NCBI RefSeq assembly: GCF_958298935.1
Contig: NC_084924.1
Span: 992,001 to 1,056,000 of the forward strand
Direction of reading: 5' to 3'
Length of the DNA: 64,000 nucleotides
Source of the DNA: Phragmites australis
Lineage: Eukaryota > Streptophyta > Magnoliopsida > Poales > Poaceae
Under the pieces are notes generated by a model, which saw only the letters and a list, made by a program, of their open reading frames with translations, was not told the DNA's origin and searched no databases. The translations under genes and the position numbers were made by a program. Below are positions 33,861-46,900 of this stretch, one piece after another; position 1 is the first letter of the stretch, and every line of letters begins with the position of its first letter.

Positions 33861-35993
33861 TCATCACCCGGCTAACCTTTGAATTCGAATTCAGTCTGGT
33901 GCTAATTCGTCGGTGCATGCATACGACGAGTTTAGGGGTGGAACCAGTCTTGGGCTGAGCCCCTGGCTGATCCGTTTAAATTTAGATCAAATTAAAAAAC
34001 TACTATTTAGATAATTTTATCGTTATTCTTCTTTTGCGTTCATACACGTCAGCGGTACCTCGTGGGTAAAAAAACAATAACTCTAGCACCGGGAGAAGAT
34101 GTCCCCTTAGCTTTGCTTTTAAGAGAAAAAAAAAAGCTAAAACACACTTGAGCATTTTAGCTGGCCTCCTCACTCGAATTTTTAGCCATGTGACCTGTCG
34201 CGATCTATGCTCGGGGTCATCTTCTCCAACTTCGGTGTGGCTATATGGGGTGGCGGTGATGATCATAAGTTAGTACACTGGAAATTGGATGTGAGCTAAC
34301 TTTGAAATGTTTGACGTGTAGACGAGCCATAAAGAAAGAAGTACCGAACCTTTTAAAGGGATGCTCACATAAACTAAGAGCACCTAGATTTGTAACTGAA
34401 TAGGCGAGACAACTATTTCAATTAACTAGCTATGGCATTTTCTTCGATTTAATATGGATCTAAATGTAATTGTGTATTAGAAATTTGCATGTGTCTTGAA
34501 ATATGACGAATACACATTAGTAGCTATGTTTTCTCTCCCGTCGTATTAACTCTACTCCATGTAAAAAAAAATAACTCTAGACATTATTATAGCCAGCTGA
34601 TACGGATCTTACAGGGGCCTAAGCTCGCTCTAATTGTGCCAAACCTTGGGCTCTGGCCTCATGCTTTTCCCCGGGCCGGGCGGCGCCGCCGTGCCGTGGA
34701 GTTAGGCATGGACGACCGGTGGTGTTCGGTGGTCCCAACGTTTTGTGACGGTTTACATCAATCGAAAAGTTGCAGCAAGCTGCCTGCTTTTCCTCGGCGT
34801 TTGATTTGCACCGTAAATCTCGCTGGAATGTAGTAATCACTAGCACTTTGCATTGACGTACTGTTTGAGCAGAGAATGTGTGATTATGGAAGCTGTTGGG
34901 TTGGGTTTGGATGTTTCCTTCATTCTCAGTGACCTACCTCATACGTGAAAGCATAGATGAGGCTTGCTGGCAACTTGATATACACTAGTATATACATATA
35001 CATATAGTAGTTGGATCCTGTACATAGATACACACGGCATATATAATTTATTGACGCCGATTGATTAAAGTGGTTGCACGGTCATTATTGGCGAAAGCAA
35101 GCATGAACGATGGAGGATTAGTTGCTGCTACTACTGGACACACCATGCATCACCCCAAAAGAAGCGAGAAGAAAAGGAGACGGGGCTGATGATGGAATGG
35201 TGATTGCAGCTGTTTGCACATGGCCCCTAGCCACATTATTATATTATGAGATACCCCTAGCTTTGTCAAAATTTAGGGTGCAGCAGAGTTGGAGGCCTAG
35301 CTGCTAGAGTTTGATTGGGATTTTAGTAGACACAACTTAACTTGTTTTAGTGCAGATTAAAAAGCTTAATTTGGATTTCAGGTAACCACGGGGCTTTGGC
35401 CCTAACTGCTCGCGTTGAGAACGAATTGAGCTGCTGCTGTTTAGGTGTTACGCCCATGCGAAATGCAACAGCTACCACAGATTTTCTTTTGCAGGATACG
35501 CAGCCTTGTAGCTCGTCCAATCAACGATCGATATGCAGACGAGAGAGACAGTGAAGGGCCCTGAAATGTGATTGAAGAAGAAGAAGATCGCTTCTGATTT
35601 GTTGTCCTCCGATCTAACAAAGTCAAAAAAAGAGGAAGAGAAAAGGTCGTCTAACGCGTTGTTCCCGAGCGCCTTTTCCTGGTAGCCTCAGAAGAAGAAA
35701 TAATCCAAAGCACAGGGACAGGGTAGCTAGCAGCTAAGCCATGCAAGGTTGGTTGTACCGGAAGAAAAGGAAGCTTCAGAACACGGGGCTTTTGTTTTTG
35801 TTGCCGGTGCCGGTGCTGACTGCTCATTACGCTTGGATTGGAGCCGCCGCGTTTGCCCACCGACAGCTCAACCATTTTGCTCTGCAAATTCTGCTAATAA
35901 TACACATGTATTCTTTCTTCCTTTCTTCCTTTCTTCCTTTCTTTTGGGTTCAGACACAGCACACAGCAGGACGGCGACGTCCAGTCAAAACAA

Positions 35994-36053
<60 letters not shown>

Positions 36054-36640
36054 GATGACGTACGGTGTAATTCTTCGGAGGCTGCAAGAGTAGAGAGGCC
36101 CAGTGAGAAGGCGTGTCATGAAGTCTACAAGGAACGCGTGCCTACAACAAGTGCAAGTGCAGTGCAGACGAAGCCAACGAACCTGAAAGTGAAAGCAGGA
36201 AAGACAGAGAGAAAGTGAAAGCAAGAATTACATATAAATCACAAATAACATAGTACGAAAGTCCACCTTACACGCTGCAAGTGCCAACACATATACATCG
36301 CGAAAGCAAAGCACGGAGACGACTCAACTGAACTGAACTGAACTGAACGAGTCGTAAACACATCTACTGGTACATCTTTTCCATGGATGATGGGCACTGT
36401 GACTCGAGGTCGCTCCTTATACTTTTGCTGGGCTACATTTGTCCAAGAGGTCTCGTCCGGTCCCCAAACTATTCTACCAGTTCTCCTCTCTCTCCCTGAG
36501 GATTCTACGTATTCGCGGTCTCTTTTTTGGATTCTACGTATTTGCTAAGTCAGGTTGAAGAAAGTACGAGAAACCAAACACACCCTATATATCTATATAT
36601 CTATTTGTTACAGCTCACAGCATGAGAGAATTAAAAATGG
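33861..36640. other. Intergenic, no recognisable gene
   Basis: Short frames at 34636-34833 and 35741-36093 lack conserved motifs. A TTTCTTCC microsatellite lies at 35909-35945 and a 50-bp (CT)n at 35998-36048. A degenerate transposon end (TTAGGGGTGGAACCAG...GAGCCCCTGG) is at about 33930-33965. Nothing else was identified. Confidence 0.45.
35998..36048. repeat. (CT)n microsatellite, about 25 units
   Basis: Uninterrupted CT dinucleotides over about 50 bases. Likely polymorphic. Confidence 0.95.
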
Positions 36641-37328
36641 CTGAAATCAGACCATGTCATGCCGTATTTCTTCTCCTTTTTCCAGTGCTCTGTTTTTCTT
36701 CTTACTGCTCATAATTTTTTTTTCTGAAGAAGAAGAAAACCTGGAGAGAGAAACAACATGCACAGCCCATTCAATCATTCCAGAGAGAGAGAGAGAGACA
36801 AATGAGCCCATTTGGATATTACAAGGCCCATCAGGAGGACCAACCAAATATGGGCCGGGCCAGGCCACTCTGAAATTCTCCTTTCGCCATCCAACGGCCC
36901 ACCTCGTCGCCACTCCCCTAACCACCGTTTAGTGAGTCCCCTTGTCGACCTTTTTATATTTCGAAAATAAAAAAATTGTAAAAGTAGTCGTCTTTTTAAA
37001 AAGTCATAAAAATAAGGAGTCTTCTTTTTTCAGATTTTTTCATAATAATTTCGATAATGTTTTTAATTTTTATAGAAAGAGAATGAAATATTTTTTTGAT
37101 TTTTAAATATATCGCAGGTTGTAAAAGCGACATGCCACCTATTTTTATATATATATTTTTTCAAATAAATATCTAGTTTTGTATTTTTTATTTTCGAAAT
37201 ATAAATATAAAAAATCCCCTTCTCCCCACCCCTGCTGCTGATCTCCATCAATCTCCGCGCGCTCTGTCTCAGATCCAGCTCCTCCTCCTCAGCAGCCGCG
37301 CCCGGGGTTCGAGCCTGAACCCTCCGCC
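36641..37328 (+). promoter_or_regulatory. Upstream region and 5' leader of COG2
   Basis: A TE-free-looking stretch changes from AT-rich (36950-37200) to a GC-rich leader (37215-37328) with CTCC-rich sequence just before the ATG at 37329. No TATA box is obvious, in keeping with a housekeeping gene. Confidence 0.4.
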
Positions 37329-40300
37329 ATGGCGGATCTCGCCGTGGCGCCCCCTAAGCAGCCGGCCCCGGTCCCGCCGACGGACCTCTTCGGGGAGCCG
37401 ATCGAGGCGCACCCGCCGTGGTTCAAGCCCGAGTCCTTCCTCCGCGCCGACTTCGACCCGGACGCCTACGTTGCCGAGCTTCGCTCCTACGTGCCCCTCG
37501 AGAGCCTCGCCGCCGAGCTCCGCGCCCACCTCGCCGCGCTCCGCGCCGAGCTTGTCGGCCTCATCAACCGCGACTACGCAGACTTCGTCGGGCTCAGCGC
37601 GCGCCTCAAGGGCGTCGATGCGGCCGCGGCGCGTATGCGCGCTCCGCTGGCGGAGCTCAGGGACAAAGTCGCCGGGTTCCGCGCCGCAGCAGCCGCCGCG
37701 CTCGCCGCGCTCCGCGCGGGGCTCGAGCAGAGAGCGGCGGCGACTGCCGCTCGCGAGCTTCTCGAGCTGCTGCTCGACACCTCGCACGTCGTCTCCAAGG
37801 TCCGCTCTGAAACCGCTCCTGACCTGGTTATGTGCCAATGTAGCATGTTCCTATAAATGTTACTTGTTTCCTCGACATTGGTATACGGTCAGCTGAAGTT
37901 CGAATTTGAAATTCTGGGGTTCCAGTGTTCCATCGTGTACACTTGGTTGTCATATTTCGTGAATTATGTGAAGATTTAGCTACACTCTAGATTAGGAAAC
38001 TACTTTAGGGGTGCTGCATTTAGCCCTACCAATTGAACGGTATTACAGACCTTATGGATATGCTGGCCTGGCTGCTTGCGTTGTTGGAATAGAACTTGTA
38101 ACCTATCTTTATGCCATTGCAGATTATTTTTTTAGTTTAGATGTATATATGTGAAAAAACTTGCATGCTATTACCTATCATAATGCCAAAATCTGCTTTC
38201 TGTTCTAGAAGTTACTCTGAGTGGTCAACTGATATATTCGCCTGATTCAAGGCTACCATTAAAGGTTAAAACAAGTATCTGATATGTTTGCCACCGTGTA
38301 TTCTTATCGTTTGCACTTGTAGGTAGAGCTTCGTGCCATGTCATATTATTGTTCTTAGATGTTTTTTGCTTATCCAGGTTGAGAAATTGATCAAGGAATT
38401 ACCAACCGCTCCATCTGATTCATTGAATGTTGAAGTTCCTTCAGTTGATAAGGGGTACCCAAGCAATGGCACTGGAACACCAAATGTGGAGGCTGGGACA
38501 GGTGTCAGAGAAACTCAAAGCATTCTCTTAGAAAGAATCGCCAGCGAGATGAATCGGCTTAAATTCTACATCAGTCATGCACAGGTTTGTGTCAGCATAT
38601 ACTTTTAACCTGAAAGTACATTTTATTTGCTTCTGTTGCTGAGAAAAATCCATAAGGAGATAGGTGCACACCGCAAAATAAATAGGACTAGTTCACACAA
38701 TATGCTTTTTTTTTGTGTCATCACTGAAATGGCAATATTCATAACCATATAATGCAATGCGAAATACAATTTGAGATTATAAAGTAAGGAAAAAAATTGG
38801 CCAAGTGTTTTTTGTAGTTAACTCTCTATTTTCTAGTTCTATCATTTTTTGCAAGTTTTGTTTGATAATCTTAAGCTGGACGACCAAATTTTCAGTTTTA
38901 TATTGGTAGATTTCATTGTATTATATAAACCAGTGCATATATAAAATTTGTTGCAACTTAAGTTTATGATTCTTATTATGTCATATTATGGCAGTACAGA
39001 ACCTTCCTTTCATTGTGAACATGGAGAAGAGGGTCCAAGGTGCCACAAAACTACTTGATGGTAGCTTGAAGCGTTGCTTTGTTGATGGTCTAGAACATCG
39101 TGATGCGAAAGTAATATACAACTGTTTGCGCGCTTATGCTGCTATTGACAATACATCTTCAGCTGAAGAACTTTTCCGTACGACAGTGGTGTCCCCTTTG
39201 ATTCAGAAAATTGTTCCTCAAAACTATGCAAAAGCAGTCGCTGGGGTATCTTCTGATGAACTGGAGGATGATTATCAGCAGATAAAGCAATGCGTAGAAA
39301 AGGATTGCAAATTTATTCTGGAAATATCTTCATCAGGTAATTAAAGATTCCACTGAAACTTTTCATGCTTCATAAGTTGAAGCGCAAATGCTACAAATAG
39401 ACAAGGATTCATGTATCATCTAAGATACCTTGATCTTATATTGATTTGCAGCAAACTCTGGACTGCATGTTTTTGATTTTCTGGCAAATTCAATACTCAA
39501 AGAAGTCCTTTCTGCGATCCAAAAAGGCAAACCTGGGGCCTTTTCTCCTGGAAAACCTAAAGAGTTCCTGAAAAATTACAAAGCAAGCTTAGGGTTCCTT
39601 GATTTTCTTGAAGGTATTCTAATGTTTCCATTTGATTATTTGTTTCTGTTATGAATAAGTGGGTTGCGTAATATACTTCTATATGCCAAAGCATGCTGGG
39701 TGATATACCTGGTACTATTAACGGACTGATCATCATATTTGACTAAGAAGACAGTGACTTGATATTGGGTTGTTCCTTGGTTGAGAAAGTGATGTCTTGA
39801 GCACCTAATATATATCCTGCACTAGATTCTACTGCCAGTGATGTTGGGAACGAAACTACATTGCAATGGATCCTTTTCCTCCTCGTATCACATGAGACTT
39901 ACAGAGTGCATTACACCTACATTTTTTAAAGACGCATATGACTATTTTGAGTTATGATTGACTGATTTATCATTCTTTAGGTTACTGTTCCTCCAAGTCT
40001 GCTGTAACAAAGTTCCGCTCAGAGCCTGCTTACACAGATTTCATACGACAGTGGAATGTTGGTGTTTACTTTTCATTAAGGTAAGCATAAATATGTATAA
40101 CAAGTGTTTAAAAAAGCGTTTCTAGGCGGCGCCTAGGTGCTAGGCGGTGCAGAACCACTTTGCCTAGCACCTAGGCGACTTTCCCTATTTCTCTATTTTT
40201 CTATGTTAATTTACCAATTTCACCCTATTTTCTCTAATTTTCTTTGTTAACATGCCAAAAGTACAACTGCCTAGGTGCTAGGCAGACCCCGACCGCCCTC

Positions 40301-43108
40301 CTAGCGCCTTTTGAAACATTGTGTATAACTATTTTGTTGTGAGGTGCGCTTCGGAATTCAGGACTGTGTTTTAACTTGATTGGTACCTGTTCACCACAAG
40401 ATTTCAGGAAATTGCTGGTGGCCTTGATTCTGCTCTTACGGCCACAATTAATCCTGTTGGAATGCAAGAGAATCAAGGGAAGCCAAGGACATTGCTGTTG
40501 AAGCAAAGTATTAAGCTCTTAGAAAGTTTGCAGTCCTGTTGGAGCGATGAGGTTCTTGTTTTCTCGCACTCTGATAAATTCCTCCGTTTGTCTTTGCAGC
40601 TTATTTCAAGGTATAAATATTGTGAAGGGTATCTTTTTCCTTACGTTTCCATGATTAAGTGGAAGTTGACCTATTTTCTATGTTCCTGTACAAAGGTATA
40701 CAACATGGCTTTCTTCTGGTGTGTGTGCACATAAAGCTTCTGATGGGGGCTCTAGTTCGCCTGCGGATGCTGAATGGTCACTATCTGTACCTATTGAAGA
40801 TTTCATATATGTAAGTCGCATCTACAGTAACATCCGAATTCTGATAATGACATTTCAGGCATGAGGACCTAGTGCTTTTCGTTCTGCTTGTGAACCTTGC
40901 TGATTATGACTTAAATACATCATTATGTGTGTCTCTGTTCAAGAAGTGTATGCCTCGTTTCAAGTTTGTGGAGTTAAGTTGGCCTTAAGATGATTAGTTA
41001 GTTCCATTGTAAGCTGGAAGTGCTCAAAAAGTGAGTGCAATGCTCACTACTTCCACTTTTTTAACCACACTCTCATGTACTGGGGTAAGTATAGTGAAAA
41101 AAAAACCCTGCAGCTGGTAGCCCAGTTTGTGGCAACTATGAGGCAACGAAAGGGCATGGCCACTAAGTTTTCCTGATATGGAAAGGGCTGTTTGGTTCTT
41201 ATTGTCTTGTAATTTGTGATTGTTTGCCGGGTTGGAGAAATTGAGGCTTGTCAGTATTACTTTTGTGCACCTTTCCTATGTTCTGGCTTCTAGCTCTCAT
41301 AGTTCTTGTTACATTCAAGCATATATAAGAAGAAATGACTCTTGGACATACTTTATCTTTTGTGTTAAATTGTATTTGTTCATTGATTTACAGATAATGC
41401 ATGATGTACGTGCTGTAATTGGCGAGCTTTCAGAATCAGGCAACTTCATTGGACATGTAAATCAGTTGCTATCATCATGCCCCATTGAAGTATTTAATCT
41501 TGTGAAACAAAGTATACTGCAAGCCGTTGAACCTTTAAAGGAGCTGTTGCCTGCCATTATGAATGTCATGATTGGAGTCATAGTTAAAAAGTCTAATGAG
41601 GTGAGTAGACCACCGGCAGCTAAAGGCTATAAGCATTTTCTTAGTTTATTTGCAATTCATCACTTCTCTTCCCGAACTAGATTAGACAAGGGCTTCTATG
41701 CTTGCAAAGAAAAGAAGGCAGAACATAACAGAAAACATATGTCTTAAGCTTTGGCATGAAATATTTCCTGGATTAGGTTAATGCTGCACTTGTAATTTAT
41801 TTTATCTAACGCAACAATTTTAAGCTGTGTTCCTTTGTCTGCTGATTGTCCAACTATTTTTTGGATTGATTGTAGGACCTGAAACACCTGAAGGGAATAA
41901 CAGCTACCTATAGGATGACTAATAAACTTCCAGTGAGGCATTCTCCATACGTATCTGGGATTTTGCATCCAATAAAGGTTAATGAACTTCTCATTTTACC
42001 GCTCTTCTTTGCTATCTATGTCCATCTAAATTCAAGCACCAAAGTTGAACTGGACTACAATTGCATGTCTGCCAAAACAAAAATCAAATATAGTAGAAAC
42101 TGAGGTCCTGCCTCTTAAAGCCTTTTATTAACCTGAGGAAGTGAAATATTTCTGAACGTTAACAACAGAGACCCAAACAGGGTTTTTTTTTTTGGTTCTT
42201 TAGGCATCCTTGTATCAAGTTTGAATGTTGTTTTCTTATTTTTATTCTGAAGTTCCGGAGTGGATAACTGAAGGTTATTTTTTTTTATAATCAAATAGGT
42301 CATATTGCATGAATAGTGATGTTCTGCAATTTCATTTCTTTTATATGCCTATGACGATGTCTAAATAATTCAAATTCTTATATTAGGTCTATATGTTTTA
42401 TTTTCCATTTTGAGCTATTTTATGCTGAGATTGTCTTCTTTGTTCCTGTAGGTGTTTTTTGACGGGGAGCGTATTAACTATTTATCAGAAGATGATAAAA
42501 CTAAGTTGCGCCGTGGATCTACAGACAAGATCACTGCGATTTATTATGAATTGGTCTCGGAAGTTGTCAATGTGGTAAGTAAGGAATGCCTTGCTGCTTC
42601 TGTGGATTCGTTTCTATGTACCTGTTACTTAGATTAAGTTCTTTCAATATGAAGGCAAGGAAAACCGAGTCTTCATTGCAAAGGCTGCGCCAAGGTGCAC
42701 AAAGACGAGTAGGGGCCAGTACTGATGCCTCAGATAACATCATATCTGATACAGACAAGATCTGTATGCAGCTATTTCTTGACATTCAGGTTTGCTAGCT
42801 GTCCTTTTACCCTTGTGCTCATAAAGATATAAATGCTATGTGTTGGCTGTAAGAAATTCTCCTTGTACTTACAAGAATTGAATAGATATCGGGCAAAGTC
42901 TTTAGATTTCGTTAAGCATGATGTAGATGCATAAAGTCATATCGAATGCTCTACACCGCCTCTGACATGTTCTTTTGCTCGTTTTATTTTGCAGGAGTAT
43001 GCACGGAATCTCCACTCGATAGGAATTGATGCAAGAGAAATTGATTCCTACAGAGCTCTATGGCAGTGTGTTGCCCCAAAAGACAAACAAGAAAACATTC
43101 AATTTTGA
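37329..43108 (+). CDS. COG2: Conserved oligomeric Golgi complex subunit 2
   Basis: Twelve exons (37329-37799, 38378-38584, 39000-39336, 39452-39613, 39981-40080, 40401-40610, 40696-40810, 41394-41600, 41876-41977, 42452-42574, 42655-42789, 42995-43108) join in frame to 760 residues, close to the size of Arabidopsis COG2. COG2 is part of lobe A of the eight-subunit tether that captures vesicles recycling within the Golgi. The N terminus shows the family phrases LFGEPIEAHPPWF, DFDPDAYVAELRSYVP and LINRDYADFVGLS (COG2 domain, about residues 18-100), then a coiled-coil helix. Later exons carry NCLRAYAAIDNT, GLHVFDFLANSILKEVL, QWNVGVYFSLRFQEIAG, TYRMTNKLPVRHSPYVSGIL and a final LWQCVAPKDKQENIQF. 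All introns use GT-AG. Exon 3 begins after TACAG at 38999, which restores frame; the AG five bases earlier would not. Confidence 0.93.
40102..40321. mobile_element. hAT-type MITE in COG2 intron 5
   Basis: The 220-bp element has ends AAGTGTTTAAAAAAGCG and, on the other strand, CAATGTTTCAAAAGGCG. Subterminal CTAGGCGGCGCCTAGGTGCT and CCTAGGTGCTAGGCAG motifs are also inverted. It is flanked by TGTATAAC at 40094-40101 and 40322-40329, an 8-bp duplication (the shared C may belong to the element). It sits wholly inside the intron and leaves both splice sites intact. Confidence 0.85.
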
Positions 43109-43909
43109 TGTAAAGGACGTTGTCAGTATATATAATGTTTCCCGTAGATCCCTCAATACGCGTAGGCAAGTTTGGCGTTGTTCATTTAGGTTGAAGCCCG
43201 TACCATTCATACACACATAGAGCACTGAATTTTGATTACCGTCCTTGTATCTGCTCACTCCGAATTTTACAGGGATAGTCCCAGATTTGAGAATTTGTAT
43301 CAAAACCTGATTTCAGGAAATAATTTGTGTTGGGAAATGGTTCAGTGACCTGGTTGCGCTATCCATTGATCATGTATCGCTGAAGATTTACCCAATGTTC
43401 CATAATTCAACATTATTCATTCAAATTTTTCCGGCATATTTTGCACGAAACATCTATCGAGAAAGCTAACTACGGTTGCCTAACCTAAATTTTGAAAAGT
43501 GAAAATGGAAATACATAACTCCACACCTATTGTACTGATAAATGCAGTGAGCTTAAAACGCTCAGTCCGTTCTCATAACAAAGATCTTCTGTGCATAACC
43601 CTGCCTACATACATTAATAATTCCGTTTCATATGCCAAGTAACATTTTGAGTGCCGCTAGAATCCATAATTGATTTTACACAAAACTTGAATCTAGCAAT
43701 GAGACGAGATTGCAGGATTCTTTCCAGACAAAATGAATCAAAGGTCGCAAGAACAGGGCAAACTACTGAACCTCAAGTTTGCAAAGTCGTGTTCTAGCAC
43801 GTCTTGGGACCAAACAATATTACAGCAAGGACAACACAGTGGGGCAACCATTTCACAATGATACTACAATCGCCACAGGCTTATGTAATTCTCAGGGACA
43901 GGATGAGTA
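43109..43909. other. 3' untranslated regions of the convergent COG2 and RIN4-like genes
   Basis: COG2 and the RIN4-like gene end towards each other here. The 800 bp between stop codons is AT-rich without another gene. Confidence 0.5.
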
Positions 43910-46900
43910 TCAGTTCTTGAACCAACTGAAGCATGAACAACCCTGCAAGTAAGCACTACAGCGATTTAAACAGGATTCTGTAATGCATGGCTGTAAGAAG
44001 TGGGTCACATTCAACATAATAAAAATCAAGAATGCTACTGTAAGCAACTGTCTAACTAGATCCCTTGGAAACAATCCTAACATATATTGTCGTCCACAAT
44101 ATGTGATGACAAGTTACTATAGTACTAAGCTTTCGTTCATAACCAAAAGTAATACTGCTACGAGTATATCTAATATGTTGCAATGATTGTGGTCAGGAAC
44201 TGTAATTTGCCTATCAGAGGTGCTTTCGAGTTTGCCTATCAGAGGTAGCTAGAGTTTAGTGGAGTTTCAATTATGGCAGAACTAAGCAGGGTGCAAAGAT
44301 TCGTCAAACCGGTAAAGGTGCACCAAGCAGCTGTATTGTATTATGTCCACAATGTAGCTCTTCAATGGCCAAAGCTTCTGACATGAAGTGCCAGCCAATT
44401 TCACAAGGAAATCGAAATACAAGAAAACTCAAGGATATCTGATAAAAAAAAATAGTATAAACCAGTAGCGTAACAACAATTTTGAAGTGGACTCACTGAG
44501 GATTCATATTTGTGGCCTTGATTGGATCGGTTATAATTTGTATCGTTGGTGATGACAGGAGCATTGCCCGAACCAGACTGTTTCTCTTCCCTCACTTTGT
44601 TAAATATGTCTGTGAAGCCTTCACCTGTAGATGGATCTTTCTCATCCCATTCTCCAAACTTGGGCACAGCTGATCCTCTATCAGGCTGTATGTGGAAAAA
44701 GTAACAGTACATCACTTCACAAATCATATAAAAAGCAATACTGAAAGTGCAATTACAATTTATTTCACTTCTGACAATAGTCAATGTAACAAAAAGCACA
44801 GTTTACTTATATTGCGCCTCACAAGTTAAGACTATACCGTTTCATCTCCATGACCGCTTGATCTCATCTTGGACCTTCCCGGAGTGGTGGGAGCAGCTCC
44901 ACGGTTTCCTTCTGATGAACCCCTTCGTTCCCAAGGAGATGAAACTCCACCTTTGTTCACAATTCTGGCTTGGTGACGAGGATGAATGGGTGAACGTTCC
45001 GTGCTGGTTTTTCTCGCTGCACCGCCATGGTTGGTATGATCACCGTACCTATGATTAGGCGAATCCGCATATGGTTTTCGAGCAGTGGCCTCATGCCGAC
45101 GGAGATCATCTTCTCGGTTTGTATGTCTTTCATCCTTGAGCTTCTGCAATGCTGGATCTGATCCAGTTCTCAGAGGAGAGGCTTTAGCTGATGGTGGATC
45201 CTTTGAGAGCACCTCCGAATCTCCATTATGGTCATTTCGACTAACAGACCTCCCAGGCGATTTACCCTTCCGAGCATTTTCAAAATACTGTGTGTAAAGG
45301 TGATCACCTTCATCCTCCCAGCTTCCAAATTTAGGAATTCCTTGATGCTGGTATAGTTGGACCAAAAAGTAAACTCTTATTAGGCTGTGGCTGGCTAATT
45401 GAAGTAACACCTAGCATATTAAGTGGTGTCCAGGAACAGAATGAGGTGAATCTAATTGAGCATGTCCCTTGGAGAATGTTTTTTCCGCACATATGACAGG
45501 AAATTGATGTAGAGTTACTCCATCTGATGAATTCTCAGAAAAGTAAGCACAATTAATTGACCTTGACTCATATGCAGTGTTTGTTGTAATCATATATACA
45601 CATTCCCATATCAGGTCTAGTGCAGTTTAAATATAACTCAAAGATAATTGACCTTGACTCATATGCAAGCACAATTAAATATAACTTAAGTATGTCCGAA
45701 GTAAGCACAATTAATTGACCTTGACTCATATGCAGTGTTTGTTGTAATCATATATACACATTCCCATAGCAGGTCTATTTATTCATCACGGCTGCAGGAA
45801 CAATACTACATAGTGCACATACATTTAGATGATGACCAGACATAACACTGAAATGCAGAAGATAAAGTTTTGATACCTTCCAGCATTTGGTCATGGTTAA
45901 CACAATTAAATGGAAGCCTACTTCGTGTCAAAATAAATAAATAAATAGAAACCTACTTAAATGGAGCTGTCCTAGAGCTTGGCAAGTCCCAGACACACGG
46001 CTACAAAACTATTAGGGTGTTTGGTTTGAGGAACGAGGTGATCCATCACACCTCATTCCTATCACACATGTTTGGTTTCAGGAATGGAATGGGTTGATCC
46101 ATCACCACCTTATTCCTCACAAGCACATGATTAGTGTAAACTTGAGGGATGGTGTCATCACACTAAAATTCAAGAGACAACCCATAATACACCATTCCAT
46201 CTAAGATGAACTTATCCCTCAAACCAAACACTCCATATATGTCTATATCACATCTCGCATTCACAAAGGTGATATAATTTTCACTACAATCTCCCTACAT
46301 CAATATGAAGGGCACAAGCAAATCAGAAAAAAAGGAGATAACTTTGATCGTCCTTAACGAATCTTGGTAACCGAAAGTGGTCATCTAGGTATGCTTATAG
46401 CAACACTCAAGACACCACAAAACCACACATTTGAAATGGATCTTGGTATCAATGTGAAAAGGTACTGCCTCAGGGCGCCGCTCCCTGGGGGTGACTCAAG
46501 CGGCTCCACGCCCCCGACGCCGCCGCCCCATCTCTTCCCCTCCCTCCTACCTCGCCGCCACCTGAGCCGGCTGCCGCAAGCCTGTGCAGTGGCGAGGATG
46601 GCGGCGGCGGCGGGGCTTCCCCCTCCCTATCCCTCTCCCTCTCCCTCTCCCTCCCCCTTCTCTCTCGTTTTCTTATTCGGTCATTGTCGACCGTGGCGCG
46701 GCCTTGGCGGCTTCTTCCGTGTGCCCGAAGGCTGGATCTGTGCGTGGTCTGCCGAATCCGTGCGCCTCCTGTGAGATACAAGCACATTTTGGCCACCCAA
46801 GGCGGAGCGATGGTGGTGGCTGCGGCGTGGCTGCGTGGTGTGTCATGTATCGCCCGACGGCGTGGAGTGGCCCGAGTCGCCCAGTGGTGCGGTGGCGCGA

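Noticed and set aside
38995..39344. COG2 exon 3 starting at 38995 after the GCAG acceptor
   Set aside because: That start would break the reading frame from exon 2, which ends in phase 0. The next AG (TACAG, exon from 39000) restores it and matches the family.
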